Of a stretch of DNA of 64,000 nucleotides, positions 10,037-19,429 are shown piece by piece. This DNA comes from Rapana venosa (Eukaryota > Mollusca > Gastropoda > Neogastropoda > Muricidae), in assembly GCA_028751875.1 (NCBI GenBank), contig CM054161.1:47863877-47927876 (forward strand), given 5' to 3'. The notes below the pieces were generated by a model, which was given only the letters and a program-made list of their open reading frames with translations, did not search any database and was not told the DNA's origin. The position numbers and the translations under genes are program-made. How positions within the stretch are numbered: position 1 is the stretch's first letter; each line of letters starts with the position of its first letter.

Positions 10037-10218
10037 ACAGAACATCTTGTGCACACGTTAAAACCTGCTCCGCACTTCGGAAGAATAGGCCACTTGTGAA
10101 AGTGGCAATGGATAACAGAATATACCCAAGAAAAACCCAACATATACACAAGGACTGGTTGTTCAACAAATGAAAACCCACACGAGTCCTTATTCCATTA
10201 TCCTCGAACTATAAAAAA
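10037..10218 (+). mobile_element. SINE-A, 3' fragment
   Basis: Begins in the core at ACAGAACATCTTGTGCACAC and runs to CCATTATCCTCGAACTATAAA. The head is absent, so it is a 5'-truncated copy immediately after the full one. Confidence 0.85.
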
Positions 10219-10586
10219 AAAATTCTAAAAATAAAAAATAAAAAAAGAATTAATCGATTCCAAAGTACTTCTACTTTTCTGAGAATGAAGAGATGTTATA
10301 TCGCAGACATCGTGATCTACATACTGACTCTTTTATGATCTTATTTTATACCCAGTTGGCTTCAGCGGGGGGTAGTTTGTCCATGAGTGGTGACAAATAT
10401 GATCGAGCAGGTATCTGCCATCACGACTGCCTGAATTTTAAAGGATAGTCCATACACCCACTCACATCGCAGACACTGTTTTCAGTTCTCAAAGCTGCTA
10501 ACACACACCTTAACTGCCTCTGGGCTTTTAAACCTTCCCTCTCCCGGAGTCATAGTGTGTAGAGGGGGTAGGGGGGTGGGGGTGAT
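10219..10586. other. Unassigned non-repetitive spacer
   Basis: No open frame, tRNA or repeat recognised. Bases 10246-10510 recur almost identically at 63735-64000, which ties the end of the window to this position. Confidence 0.6.
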
Positions 10587-10938
10587 GGAACGGGATAACC
10601 TGGTTGGTTAGAGCCTTGCGCATTGTGCTCGTGATCTACTAGCCCGGGTTCGAATCTCGTTCAAGAAGCTTTTTTTCCTCTGGAGTTAGCGTCAGTGCCG
10701 ATTCTACGCTCCCCGAAAAGTCTTTGAGATGAGACTATAAAGAGAGGTTTCCGTGTGCGAACGCACGCAGAACATCTTACGCGCACGCTCAAACCTGTTC
10801 CGCTTTTCGGAAGAGTTAGGCTATTGTGTGCTGGTGGGAACGGATAACGAAATTGACAAAACAACATACACAAGGGGATTGGATGTATAAGAAAAAGCAT
10901 ATCAGTGCTTATTCCGTTATCCTCAAGATAAAAGAACG
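10587..10938 (+). mobile_element. SINE-A, full-length, divergent
   Basis: Head GGGATAACCTGGTTGGTTAG, perfect-looking box B GGGTTCGAATCTCG, then the family core and the 3' end CTTATTCCGTTATCCTCAAG plus A-rich tail. It differs from neighbouring copies at many positions, so it is an independent insertion. Confidence 0.87.
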
Positions 10939-11109
10939 AAAAAAAGATACAGAATAACGATAAATAGTACAGCTTGCTGACAAAAACCTATCTAGAGATG
11001 GTCTTGAGACAGACAGATCTACATCCATTTTACCAGCATGATTGTGTTCTATTCCAAACTAAAACCAAACAAAAGAGAGGGGAAAAAAGCAACAACAAGA
11101 GCAACAACA

Positions 11110-11281
11110 TAACACCTTGGGCACAATTAAAACCCGTTCTGCTATTCGGAAGAGTTAGGCAATTGTGTGCCGGTGGGAATGGATGACAAAATTTTTCAAA
11201 ACTGCATACGCACGTGGACTAGATGGGAGAAAAAAAAGCACACGGTGCCTATTCCGTTATCCTCGAAATAAAAGAATAAAC
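11110..11281 (+). mobile_element. SINE-A, 3' fragment
   Basis: CACCTTGGGCACAATTAAAA through GTGTGCCGGTGGGAATGGAT to TTATCCTCGAAATAAAAGAA. Lacks head and first half of the core. Confidence 0.83.
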
Positions 11282-11437
11282 AAAACAAATGTATTTAAAA
11301 AATCTGAAAGCAGACTGAAGAAAGTAATGAAGTCATTGACACGATTTTCAGTCCCAGGATTGGAAATAGCCGCTGGAATTTATTTTGGAAGGGAGGGGGG
11401 GGGGGGGGGGGGGGGCGGGTAGTATAACTTCAGAGAC

Positions 11438-11777
11438 GGAACGGGATAGCCTAGTGGTTAGAACATTGCGCTCGCAATCTGACGACCCGGGTTCAAATCC
11501 CGTTCAAGGGGATATCTTCCCCTGGAGTTAACATCAGTGCAGACTCCGCTCTCCCCCAAAGTCCTTCGTATGAGACTATAAACCGAGGCCCCGTGTGCGA
11601 ACGCACGCAGAACATCTTGCGCACACGTTAAATCCTGTTCCGCTTTTCGTAAGAGTAGGGCATTGTGTGCCGGTGGGAACAGATGACAAAATTTACAAAA
11701 CCGCATACACACGGGGACTGGATGTAAAAAAAAGCACATAACTGCTTATTCCATTATCCTCGATATCAAAGAATAAA
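11438..11777 (+). mobile_element. SINE-A, full-length
   Basis: GGAACGGGATAGCCTAGTGG head, box B CGGGTTCAAATCCCG, intact core and 3' end, A-rich tail AATAAATAAAAAATAAATA. Preceded by a poly-G run (11393-11415). It is the third full copy within 2.2 kb, all in the same orientation. Confidence 0.88.
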
Positions 11778-11974
11778 TAAAAAATAAATAAATAAATTTA
11801 ACAACTTATGAGCGAGTGTATCTAAGATGTGGCATGGTCTGTCCCTGTTGCTTGGCTTATTGACAAGACGGTTGTTTTTTAAGAAGGACGCAAAGGTGGA
11901 GTTGTTGTTTTTTTTGGGGGGTCGTCTTTTTGTTTGGTTGTGTGCTTTGCTTTATGTTTGCTTTTGGGTGGTAG

Positions 11975-12015
11975 TGGGGGTGGTGGTGGTGGTGGTGGTG
12001 GTGGTGGTGGTTGCT
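11975..12015. repeat. (GTG)n microsatellite
   Basis: GGTGGTGGT run. The surrounding 11780-12130 is otherwise unassigned spacer with no gene seen. Confidence 0.9.
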
Positions 12016-12129
12016 GAACTATTCTATTTTATATATTGGCTGTTCATGGCTCAGGACAGATGCTCTGTCAGTTATAAGACAAGACGTTACAATAGAACAC
12101 AAAAATGTAGTATAGTACCAAAAAATATT

Positions 12130-12413
12130 GAGATGCAATGCTGTACAATACAATACATGACAATATGGTACAATACAATGCAATGCAATTCAATACAATG
12201 CAGTACAACACTATACAACATTATACAAGGCAAGACAATGCAATACAATATAATTCAATGCAATACAATGCAATGCAACACAACACTATACAATGCAAAA
12301 CAATACAATCAATGCAAGACAATACAACACTATACAATGCAATGCAATACAATATAATAAAACACTATACATTACAATGCAATACAATACAACACAATAC
12401 AATAATAATAATA
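12130..12413. repeat. Degenerate (CAATA/CAATG)n pentanucleotide array
   Basis: CAATACAATGCAATG-type units with frequent CAACA variants. The same array resumes at 12785-12830 and as a short piece (AATACAATGCAATACAATGG) at 15003-15022, so a once-continuous array has been split by later insertions. Confidence 0.85.
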
Positions 12414-12485
12414 ATAATAATAATAATGTATGGAATTTATATAGCGCTGAATCTTGTAAAGCAACAAATCAAAGCGCTCAGATGA
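12405..12485 (-). mobile_element. Solo 3' end of CR1/L2-like LINE (short)
   Basis: (AAT)n followed by ATGGAATTTATATAGCGCTG, AATCTTGTAAAGC and AAATCAAAGCGCT. Read on the minus strand this is the LINE 3' terminus ACAAGATTCAGCGCTATATA ending in an ATT tail. Only about 55 bp of element is present. Confidence 0.7.
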
Positions 12486-12532
12486 CTTTTTTGTTATATC
12501 TATGCGTGTGTATGCGGTTTTTTTAAATGTTC

Positions 12533-12780
12533 TCATCTGTTCCCACCAGCACACAATGGCCTACCCTTTCGAAAAGCGGAACAGGATTTAACGTGTGCGC
12601 AAGATGTTCTCCATGTGTTCGCACACGGGGCCTCGGTTTATAGTCTCATCCGAAGGACTTTGACATTCAGTTTGATTTTTTTTTGTCAAACTGGGAAGAA
12701 AGGGCGAGGCTGGGAATCGAACCCAGAACCTCACGGTTTACTTGTTGGCAGGCAAACGTCTTAACCATCCTGCCACCTTC
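12533..12780 (-). mobile_element. SINE-B: Leu-tRNA-like head on the SINE-A core
   Basis: On the minus strand it reads GAAGGTGGCAGGATGGTTAA (box A region), CTGGGTTCGATTCCCAGCC (strong box B in a T-arm), then CAGTTTGAC-An-TCAAACTG (small hairpin). The shared core AAGTCCTTCGGATGAGACTA, AACCGAGGCCCCGTGTGCG and the TGTGTGCTGGTGGGAACAGA end follow. The head differs entirely from SINE-A while core and 3' part are the same. Architecture matches molluscan Meta-type SINEs as I remember them. Confidence 0.82.
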
Positions 12781-12784
12781 CTTC

Positions 12785-12834
12785 ACTATACAATACAGCA
12801 CAACACAACACAGCACAATACAACACAATAGAAT
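12785..12834. repeat. Remnant of pentanucleotide array
   Basis: CACTATACAATACAGCACAA-like units identical in style to 12130-12413. Lies between SINE-B and the CR1/L2-like LINE tail. Confidence 0.75.
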
Positions 12835-12842
12835 AATAATAA

Positions 12843-12873
<31 letters not shown>

Positions 12874-13039
12874 AAGAAGAAGAAGAAGAATATATGGAAT
12901 TTATATAGCGCTGAATCTTGTAAAAAAACAAACAATTCGAAGCGCTTGCACTCAATCATTTACAGGCATGCAACTCTCCTTAAACATAATGAACAACAGA
13001 TTTCAAATCCATGCGCGCGAACGTACGCACGCACACGCA

Positions 13040-13112
<73 letters not shown>

Positions 13113-15003
13113 CAACACTTAGAAGGTGAAAGATGCTGTTGAAAATTAGTGACAGATGTGTGGGGGGAAAGTCTCAGGTAGGATATAAGTGTGTTTTGAG
13201 GCTGGATTTGAAGGTATCAAGTGAAGGCTTTTGGCGAAGTGAAAGAGGGAGGTCATTCCAGGTGGATGGACCAGAAACAGAGAAGGAGCAACGGCCAACA
13301 GTGGTTTGTTTGAATCTGGGTGTTCGAAAGCACAAAGTATCTGCGGCTGAACGAAGGGAACGGGATGGAGTGTACAGGTGGAGACAGTTACAGAGATAAG
13401 AGGGTGCAGATTTGTGGAGACATTTAAAACAGAGGGTATTGATTTTATACTCCAGTCTTTGTGAGATAGGCAACCAGTGAAGAGATCGCAGAAGAGGAGT
13501 GATGTGTTCAGAGTTTTTCTTTCTTGGGACCAGTCGAGCTGCAGAGTTTTGTATGCGTTGCAGAGAGTGGATGGATGATGCTGGTAGGCCAGCCAAAAGA
13601 GAATTACAATAGTCTAAACGTGAAAGAATGAGAGATGTGACAAGCTTGGAAGTTGCATCAGTGGACAGATACTTGCGAATCGCGCTTATGCGCCGTAATT
13701 GATAGTAGCAAGACTGGCAGGTCTGGGTGATGAATTTTTTCATAGAGAGTGTTGTCAATAACTAATCCTAAATACTTCACAGAGTTGGACAAAGGAACTG
13801 ACGTATTGCCGAATTCTATTGAAGTTTTTGCGATAGACGAAAGTTTATGTTGGGTCCCTATGAGCATGGCTTCGGTTTTATCGGCATTAAGTTGTAACTT
13901 GTTCTGAGTCATCCAGTTTTGAATGTCTTGAAGGCAGTAGGACATATTTGTCAGGAGGGAAGGCAAGTTTTTAACAGTATCGCTGCACTGAAGCTGAGTA
14001 TCATCGGCATAGAAATGATGATCAATATAGTGGTTGTTTATTATATGTGAGAGTGGAGCAGTGTAGAGAGTAAAGAGAACAGGGCCCAGGACTGATCCCT
14101 GCGGGACTCCACATTCCATTTTGACAGGTTTTGATTGAATTTTGTTTACAATAACTTTCTGGAACCGGTCTGTGAGGTATGAAGTAAACCAGGTGAGGGC
14201 TGTGCCGTTAATACCAAACGTATTTTGGAGGCGAGAAAGAAGAATTGAGTGATCTATGGTATCAAAGGCTGCAGATAAGTCAAGAAGAGTGAGGAGGGAG
14301 ATTTTTCCTGCATCAGAAGCAAGTAAAAGTGTATCTAAAGTGTGGACTAGGGTGGTTTCGGTGCTGTGGTTGGGCGATAGGCAGACTGAAAAGTGGGAAG
14401 AAGATCATTGGAATGAAGGTGACTGTTGAGCTGTTTGAGAACAACTTTTTCTAGTACTTTAGAGACAAAGGGTAAGTTTGAGACAGGCCTATAATTCTTC
14501 AGAATGTTGGGATCGAGGTCGTGCTTTTTCAGTAGAGGTGTGACTATTGCTGTTTTAGGTGCTGATGGAAAATTTCCTGACTGAAGAGATGAGTTTACTA
14601 TTTTAGTGATAATAGGCACAAGTTGTGGAAGGCATTGTGAGAAAACAGGAGCAGGTATGGGATCAAGGTCGCATGATTTTATAGTCATTTCCTTCAGAAT
14701 TGTCATGATTTCTTTTTCACTTGTGGGATGGAAGGAAAAGAGAGGAGTGCCAGTGAACTGGGGATCAGGAGGTGCAGGCTGGAATTGAGTCTGATCCAGT
14801 CTGGAGCGTATGTTTCGAACTTTGTCTGAAAAGAAGGCAGAAAATATGGATGGAAGTTCAGACAGGCTGTTAGGCAGAGGAGTTGTTTTTGCAGATCCAA
14901 GGAGATTTGAGGTGAGGGAAAAAAGAGATTTTATGGATGTAGCACAGAGAACTTGGGAAGAGTAGTAGTCTGTCTTTGCTGAATGGATTAAGAGTTTGAC
15001 TTT
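12835..15003 (-). mobile_element. CR1/L2-like LINE, 5'-truncated
   Basis: On the minus strand: RT-containing ORF fragment, 3' UTR with a TG microsatellite (13035-13108), conserved 3' end ACAAGATTCAGCGCTATATA-AATTCC, then a TTC/ATT tail (12835-12893). The endonuclease half is missing. Both ends touch pieces of the same pentanucleotide array (12785-12834 and 15003-15022), which defines the insertion boundaries. Confidence 0.85.
13035..13108. repeat. (CA)n microsatellite in LINE 3' UTR
   Basis: Pure CA run located between the conserved LINE 3' end and the ORF end. The related copy at 34.6-34.7 kb has CA repeats at the same place, so the repeat probably travels with the element. Confidence 0.93.
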
Positions 15004-15027
15004 AATACAATGCAATACAATGGTCAC
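13174..15027 (-). pseudogene. CR1/L2-like LINE ORF2 fragment (RT to C-terminus)
   Basis: Three overlapping frames. Frame one (15027 to about 14365) carries the pre-RT and RT start: YRPVSNLPFVSKVLEKVV and SAYRP. Frame two (about 14365-13735) has LSAAFDTIDHSIL, GVPQGSVLGPVLF (about 14111-14073) and FYADDTQL (about 13994-14014), with LNADKTEAMLIG and YLGLVID. Frame three (about 13735-13174) has the thumb/C-terminal region typical of the CR1/L2/Rex group: LILSRLDYCNSLLAGLP, LQRIQNSAARLV, HITPLLRSLHWLPI, WNDLPLSLR and a stop at 13174. Two frameshifts and lack of the endonuclease make it inactive. First bases of the frame at the 5' side run into the pentanucleotide array. Confidence 0.9.
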
Positions 15028-15287
15028 GTTGTGTTGAATGCTTTCTCTATGAAATCATGATTAAAATACATTTGGTATATTGCTTCTCTGTGTCTGCAGT
15101 GTCTGATTAATGCGTATGTCTGCAAGTCTGTCTGTATGTCTGTCTGTCTGCCTTTGTCTCTGTCTCTGTCTGTCTCTCTCTCTCTCAAACTTCAGGAAGT
15201 AGGTGTGTAAGGACATTTGTTTAGAAACTCTTTAAGCAAAGATTGGTTGATTGCAGGTGGCAAAACTGAAGTGTGCATATTATCAAA
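15023..15287. repeat. Spacer with (CTGT)n / (CT)n
   Basis: CTGT and CTCTGT repeats at about 15118-15190; remainder unassigned. No gene seen. Confidence 0.7.
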
Positions 15288-15576
15288 GGTAAAGGTGTCC
15301 TATAGCCTATGTGGTCGTTGGGGAGCATTGTGTCAGAGACCTCACTTTTCTAGGGGTCCAGCATATTGAGGGCGGCGCCCATCTCCTCTCCCTTGCTGCT
15401 TTACCTTCCCTGACCCTAAAAACAGCAGGTACCCATTTACAGCTGGGTAAACTGGGGGACTGTGCTGAAGCCAAGGCGCGCAAACGGTCACCCATCCGAA
15501 TGGTAACCATGCTAGGCGCTGCTTAACCCTGACTGGGGGAAAGCGAGTGCTATGACCACTGAGCTATCCCGTCCCG
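15288..15576 (-). mobile_element. 5S-SINE, full-length
   Basis: Minus strand: GGGATAGCTCAGTGGTCATA head, 5S-like part (plus-strand CGGTCACCCATCC), body and 3' end (plus-strand GTAAAGGTGTCCTATAGCC). All family segments are present. Confidence 0.88.
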
Positions 15577-16037
15577 TATTATGAGCAGTAGTAATAATTA
15601 TGTTTGTTTCATATAGAAAATTTAAGTGACGGCACTGTGTGGAGCAATACTTAAGTGATGAATTTGAACAGATTTAGTAGATATCCGTTGACACTATTTA
15701 GATTTGGTATGTCTAATGTAAAAGTGCATAGTTTAAGATACAAAAGGATATGAAATGTATTGTCCAATGTGTAAACTGGCTGTGGAAAATGAAGTCCGTT
15801 GTTTGTTTTTATTCTCCAGCTTATGATGGTTTGAGACATGACTTTATCTAACGAAAATACAACAGTAATCAAACTTGTTTGAGATTAATCTTGTTTACTA
15901 GCAACAAAAATTAGGGCAAAAAGATATTAGAAAATTTGCTGTTTAGCGTTCAAAAGGAGGAGGATAGCTCTGTCATGTGGTTTAGTTTGAACAATGGTTT
16001 GTGCGTGTGTTTGATTATCGTGTGAATGTGGAATCAG
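15577..16037. other. AT-rich spacer
   Basis: No repeat, RNA gene or convincing frame. A 73-residue minus frame (15651-15872) has no recognisable features. Confidence 0.6.
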
Positions 16038-16870
16038 GTTATTTAATTCAACATCTTTAAAGATATGTTGATGTAGACGTAGTATTAATTAGGTCATTTT
16101 TTTCAAAATCTGACAAATATGTTGATGTAGGTGTGACATCAATTAGGTCATTTTATTCAAAATCTGACAAATATGTTGATGTAGATGTGGCATTAATTAG
16201 GTCATTTTATTCAATATCTGACAAATATATTGATGTAGATGTGGCATCAATTAGGTCATGTTGTTCAAAATCTGACAAATATGTTAATACAGATGTGACA
16301 TTAATTGGGTTATGTTGTTCAAAATCTGACAAATATATTGATGTAGTTTGGTTATTTGGTTCAAAATCTGACAGATATGTCACTGTAGATGTGGTATCAT
16401 ACATCTGTTAAACATGTTGATATAGCTGTGACATTAATTGAGTTATTCAGTTGAAACATTGAATGATATGTTCATGTAGATGTAGCGTTGTTTTAGTTAT
16501 TTGGTTCAAAATCTACAATTGTGTAGATATAGATGTCGCATTAGTTTAGTTATTTGGTTCAAAATCTACAATTGTGTAGATATAGATGTCACATTAGTTT
16601 AGCTATTTGGTTCAAAATCTGACAATTATCTAGATATAGATGTCGCATTACTTTAGTTATTTGGTTCAAAATCCGACAAATATGCTGATATAGACCTAAC
16701 ATTAGTTATTTGGATCAAAATCTGAAAGATATGTTGATGTCCATGTCACATTAGTTTAGTTACTTGCTTCAAAACTTGAATGACATTTTGATGTAGATGT
16801 CTCATTATTTGTGTTATTTGGTTCAAAATCTGGATGATAATTATGTTGATGTAGCTGTGTGGCATGAATT
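16038..16870. repeat. 54-bp minisatellite
   Basis: About 15 degenerate units of consensus AGGTCATTTTATTCAAAATC-TGACAAATATGTTGATGTAG-ATGTGACATTAATT. Unit starts at 16091, 16145, 16199 and 16253 give an exact 54-bp period, with later units becoming shorter and more divergent. As 54 is a multiple of 3, the first five to six units read open on the plus strand as an 18-residue repeat (SKSDKYVDVDVALIRSFY-like, 16133-16411). No start context or splice signal shows it is translated. Confidence 0.92.
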
Positions 16871-17295
16871 AGGCCAGAGTGTTCCAGACACATGTATGAA
16901 TGATATGCTGATGTATATTGCATTGTATTTTTATGTTTCACTTGAACAGGTTACTGTTCACACCCCTTCAGATGAAGCATTGGCTTTATTGAAATTTTTT
17001 TTATAGCGATTTCAATTTTGATATCTATTTTGATTTTGGCTCTATCTTACTCTTGCCCTCGTCCACAATTTTCCTTAGCCATCATCTTCTTTTATTATTT
17101 GACTATGCTTAATATAGGGGGTCATGATAATGAATTAGAATAGTCTGGTTTTTTTCTACTGTCATAAGTCATAAATATTCAATTATTTTGTGCATTTGCT
17201 TTGCCAATAATATGAATAAACCCATTGTTTCATCCAAAGCTCTAGAAGTGTATTGTGGCCCAGGGATAATGTAATTGAATCATTTTAGAGCTCAG
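16871..17295. other. AT-rich spacer
   Basis: No recognised feature; follows decay of the minisatellite. Confidence 0.6.
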
Positions 17296-17360
17296 AGTTC
17301 TCTCTCTCTCTCTGTCTCTCTGTCTATCATCTATACACACACTATATATATTCATATGTA

Positions 17361-17392
<32 letters not shown>

Positions 17393-17445
17393 TAGATAGA
17401 TAGATAGATAGATAGAGGGATAGATAGATAGATAGATAGATAGAG

Positions 17446-17511
<66 letters not shown>

Positions 17512-17782
17512 ATAAATAGATACATAGATACATAGATACGTAGATACATAGACACAGAGAGAGATACATACGTACATACATACATACATGCATGCATGCA
17601 TACATACATACATACATACGTACATACATACATACATACATACATGCATACATACATACATACATACATACCTACATACATACATACATGCATACATACA
17701 TACATACATACATACATACATTCATACATACATACATATATACATACATACATACATATATACATACATACATACATACATA
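17296..17782. repeat. (CT)n, (GATA)n and (CATA)n arrays
   Basis: CT run (17296-17330), GATA array with GACA interruptions (17359-17520), then CATA/CATG array to 17782. Frames reading Tyr-Leu-Ser-Ile or His-Tyr-Ile strings are repeat translations. Confidence 0.97.
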
Positions 17783-18044
17783 ATATCCACCCAACAGCGT
17801 TATAAACACGAACCTGATATAACTTCCTTACATCTGCATGCAGACTAGACGTGATGTCCTGCAAGTGAGAGATTTCTAGAGATAAAACAGGATCCTTGAT
17901 GGGAAAAAAGACTGACCATCCCATTTAAATAACTTTCGATTCCGATGACTTAGGTGCATGCAGCTTTCGCCCCTTGCCAAGTCGAGGTATGGGGAAGAGG
18001 GTATAATAAACAAGCTCCAATGTGTACAATACAGATTCCATATG
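17783..18044. other. Spacer
   Basis: No gene or repeat family recognised. Confidence 0.5.
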
Positions 18045-18250
18045 GCACGCACGCACGCACGCACGCACGCTTTTGCGTGTGTGTTGGTGTGTGTGTGTGT
18101 TGGTGTGTGTTGTGTGTGTGTGTTGGGGTGTGTGTGTGTGTGTGTTTGTGTTTGTGTTGTGTGGGCGTGCGTGCGTGTGTGTGTGTGTGTGTTGTTTGTG
18201 GGGTGTGTGTGGTGGTGGTGTTTGGGGGTGTTGTGTGTAATGTGTGCGTG
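18045..18250. repeat. (GCAC)n and GT-rich microsatellite at contig end
   Basis: GCACGCAC run then irregular GT/GTT/GGT repeats that continue to the gap. The repeat probably broke the assembly. Confidence 0.93.
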
Positions 18251-18750
18251 NNNNNNNNNNNNNNNNNNNNNNNNNNNNNNNNNNNNNNNNNNNNNNNNNN
18301 NNNNNNNNNNNNNNNNNNNNNNNNNNNNNNNNNNNNNNNNNNNNNNNNNNNNNNNNNNNNNNNNNNNNNNNNNNNNNNNNNNNNNNNNNNNNNNNNNNNN
18401 NNNNNNNNNNNNNNNNNNNNNNNNNNNNNNNNNNNNNNNNNNNNNNNNNNNNNNNNNNNNNNNNNNNNNNNNNNNNNNNNNNNNNNNNNNNNNNNNNNNN
18501 NNNNNNNNNNNNNNNNNNNNNNNNNNNNNNNNNNNNNNNNNNNNNNNNNNNNNNNNNNNNNNNNNNNNNNNNNNNNNNNNNNNNNNNNNNNNNNNNNNNN
18601 NNNNNNNNNNNNNNNNNNNNNNNNNNNNNNNNNNNNNNNNNNNNNNNNNNNNNNNNNNNNNNNNNNNNNNNNNNNNNNNNNNNNNNNNNNNNNNNNNNNN
18701 NNNNNNNNNNNNNNNNNNNNNNNNNNNNNNNNNNNNNNNNNNNNNNNNNN
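18251..18750. other. Assembly gap, exactly 500 N
   Basis: Run of N. A round number identical to the second gap points to a scaffolding placeholder and not a measured size. Confidence 0.99.
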
Positions 18751-19002
18751 AAATTTATGTTATATATTTATGAAAAACTTTATGTAATTTTTAAAATTTT
18801 TATATAATATTTATTATATATATATATATTTTTTTATATTATACTTATGTGGGTGTGGGGTGGGTGCGTGTAGGGGGAAAAGAGGGGAGGGGGATGCTGG
18901 TAGAATGGGAATTCGGTATGAATCGGTGTGTCTAAATACCATGAATAAAAACATTAAAAAAAAACAAAACAACAGAAAAAAGGGTTTTCCCAAAAACCAA
19001 AA
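18751..19002. other. Low-quality contig start
   Basis: AT-rich, then GGGTGTGGGG-type sequence. No gene seen; base quality looks poor, with homopolymer-rich runs. Confidence 0.55.
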
Positions 19003-19252
19003 AGGCCCCAGGGGACGAGGCGTCAGAGCCCTAAAATTCTCTAGGGCCCAGCTTTTTGAGGGGCGGCCCCCCTCTCCCTCCTGCTTTACCTTCCCTGCCC
19101 CTAAAGAGGGCGGGTCCCCTTTAAAGCTGGGTGAACTGGGGGGCGATGTACAAAGCAAGGCCCCAAAAAGGTCACCCCAATGGTAACCACGCCGGCTGCA
19201 TAACTTTGGCTGGGGGGGAAAGCGAGGCCCCGCCACAGAGCATCCCGTCCTA
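19003..19252 (-). mobile_element. 5S-SINE, low-quality copy
   Basis: AGGCGTCAGAGCCCTAAAAT, CTGCTTTACCTTCCCTGCCC, AAAGCTGGGTGAACTGGGG, AAAGGTCACC and CATCCCGTCC match the reverse complement of the family in order, with many homopolymer-type differences. Confidence 0.8.
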
Positions 19253-19429
19253 AAGAAAAAACATAAATTAAACGCAAAATCGGTATCAAAACCCAAAGGG
19301 GAAACCATTTTCCTTACCCCTAAAAATTGTTCCATCCCATAAGGACCACTGCATGAAAACACAAACATGGAAGCATGCGCCGCCGTGCGTACACCACCCA
19401 AAAACACACACACAAACCCATTGGGGGGC

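Noticed and set aside
16038..16870. CRISPR array
   Set aside because: Contiguous 54-bp tandem units without unique spacers, in an animal genome.
17954..18807. Long frames containing X residues
   Set aside because: They are open only because they cross the 500-N gap; the same applies to 40542-41234.
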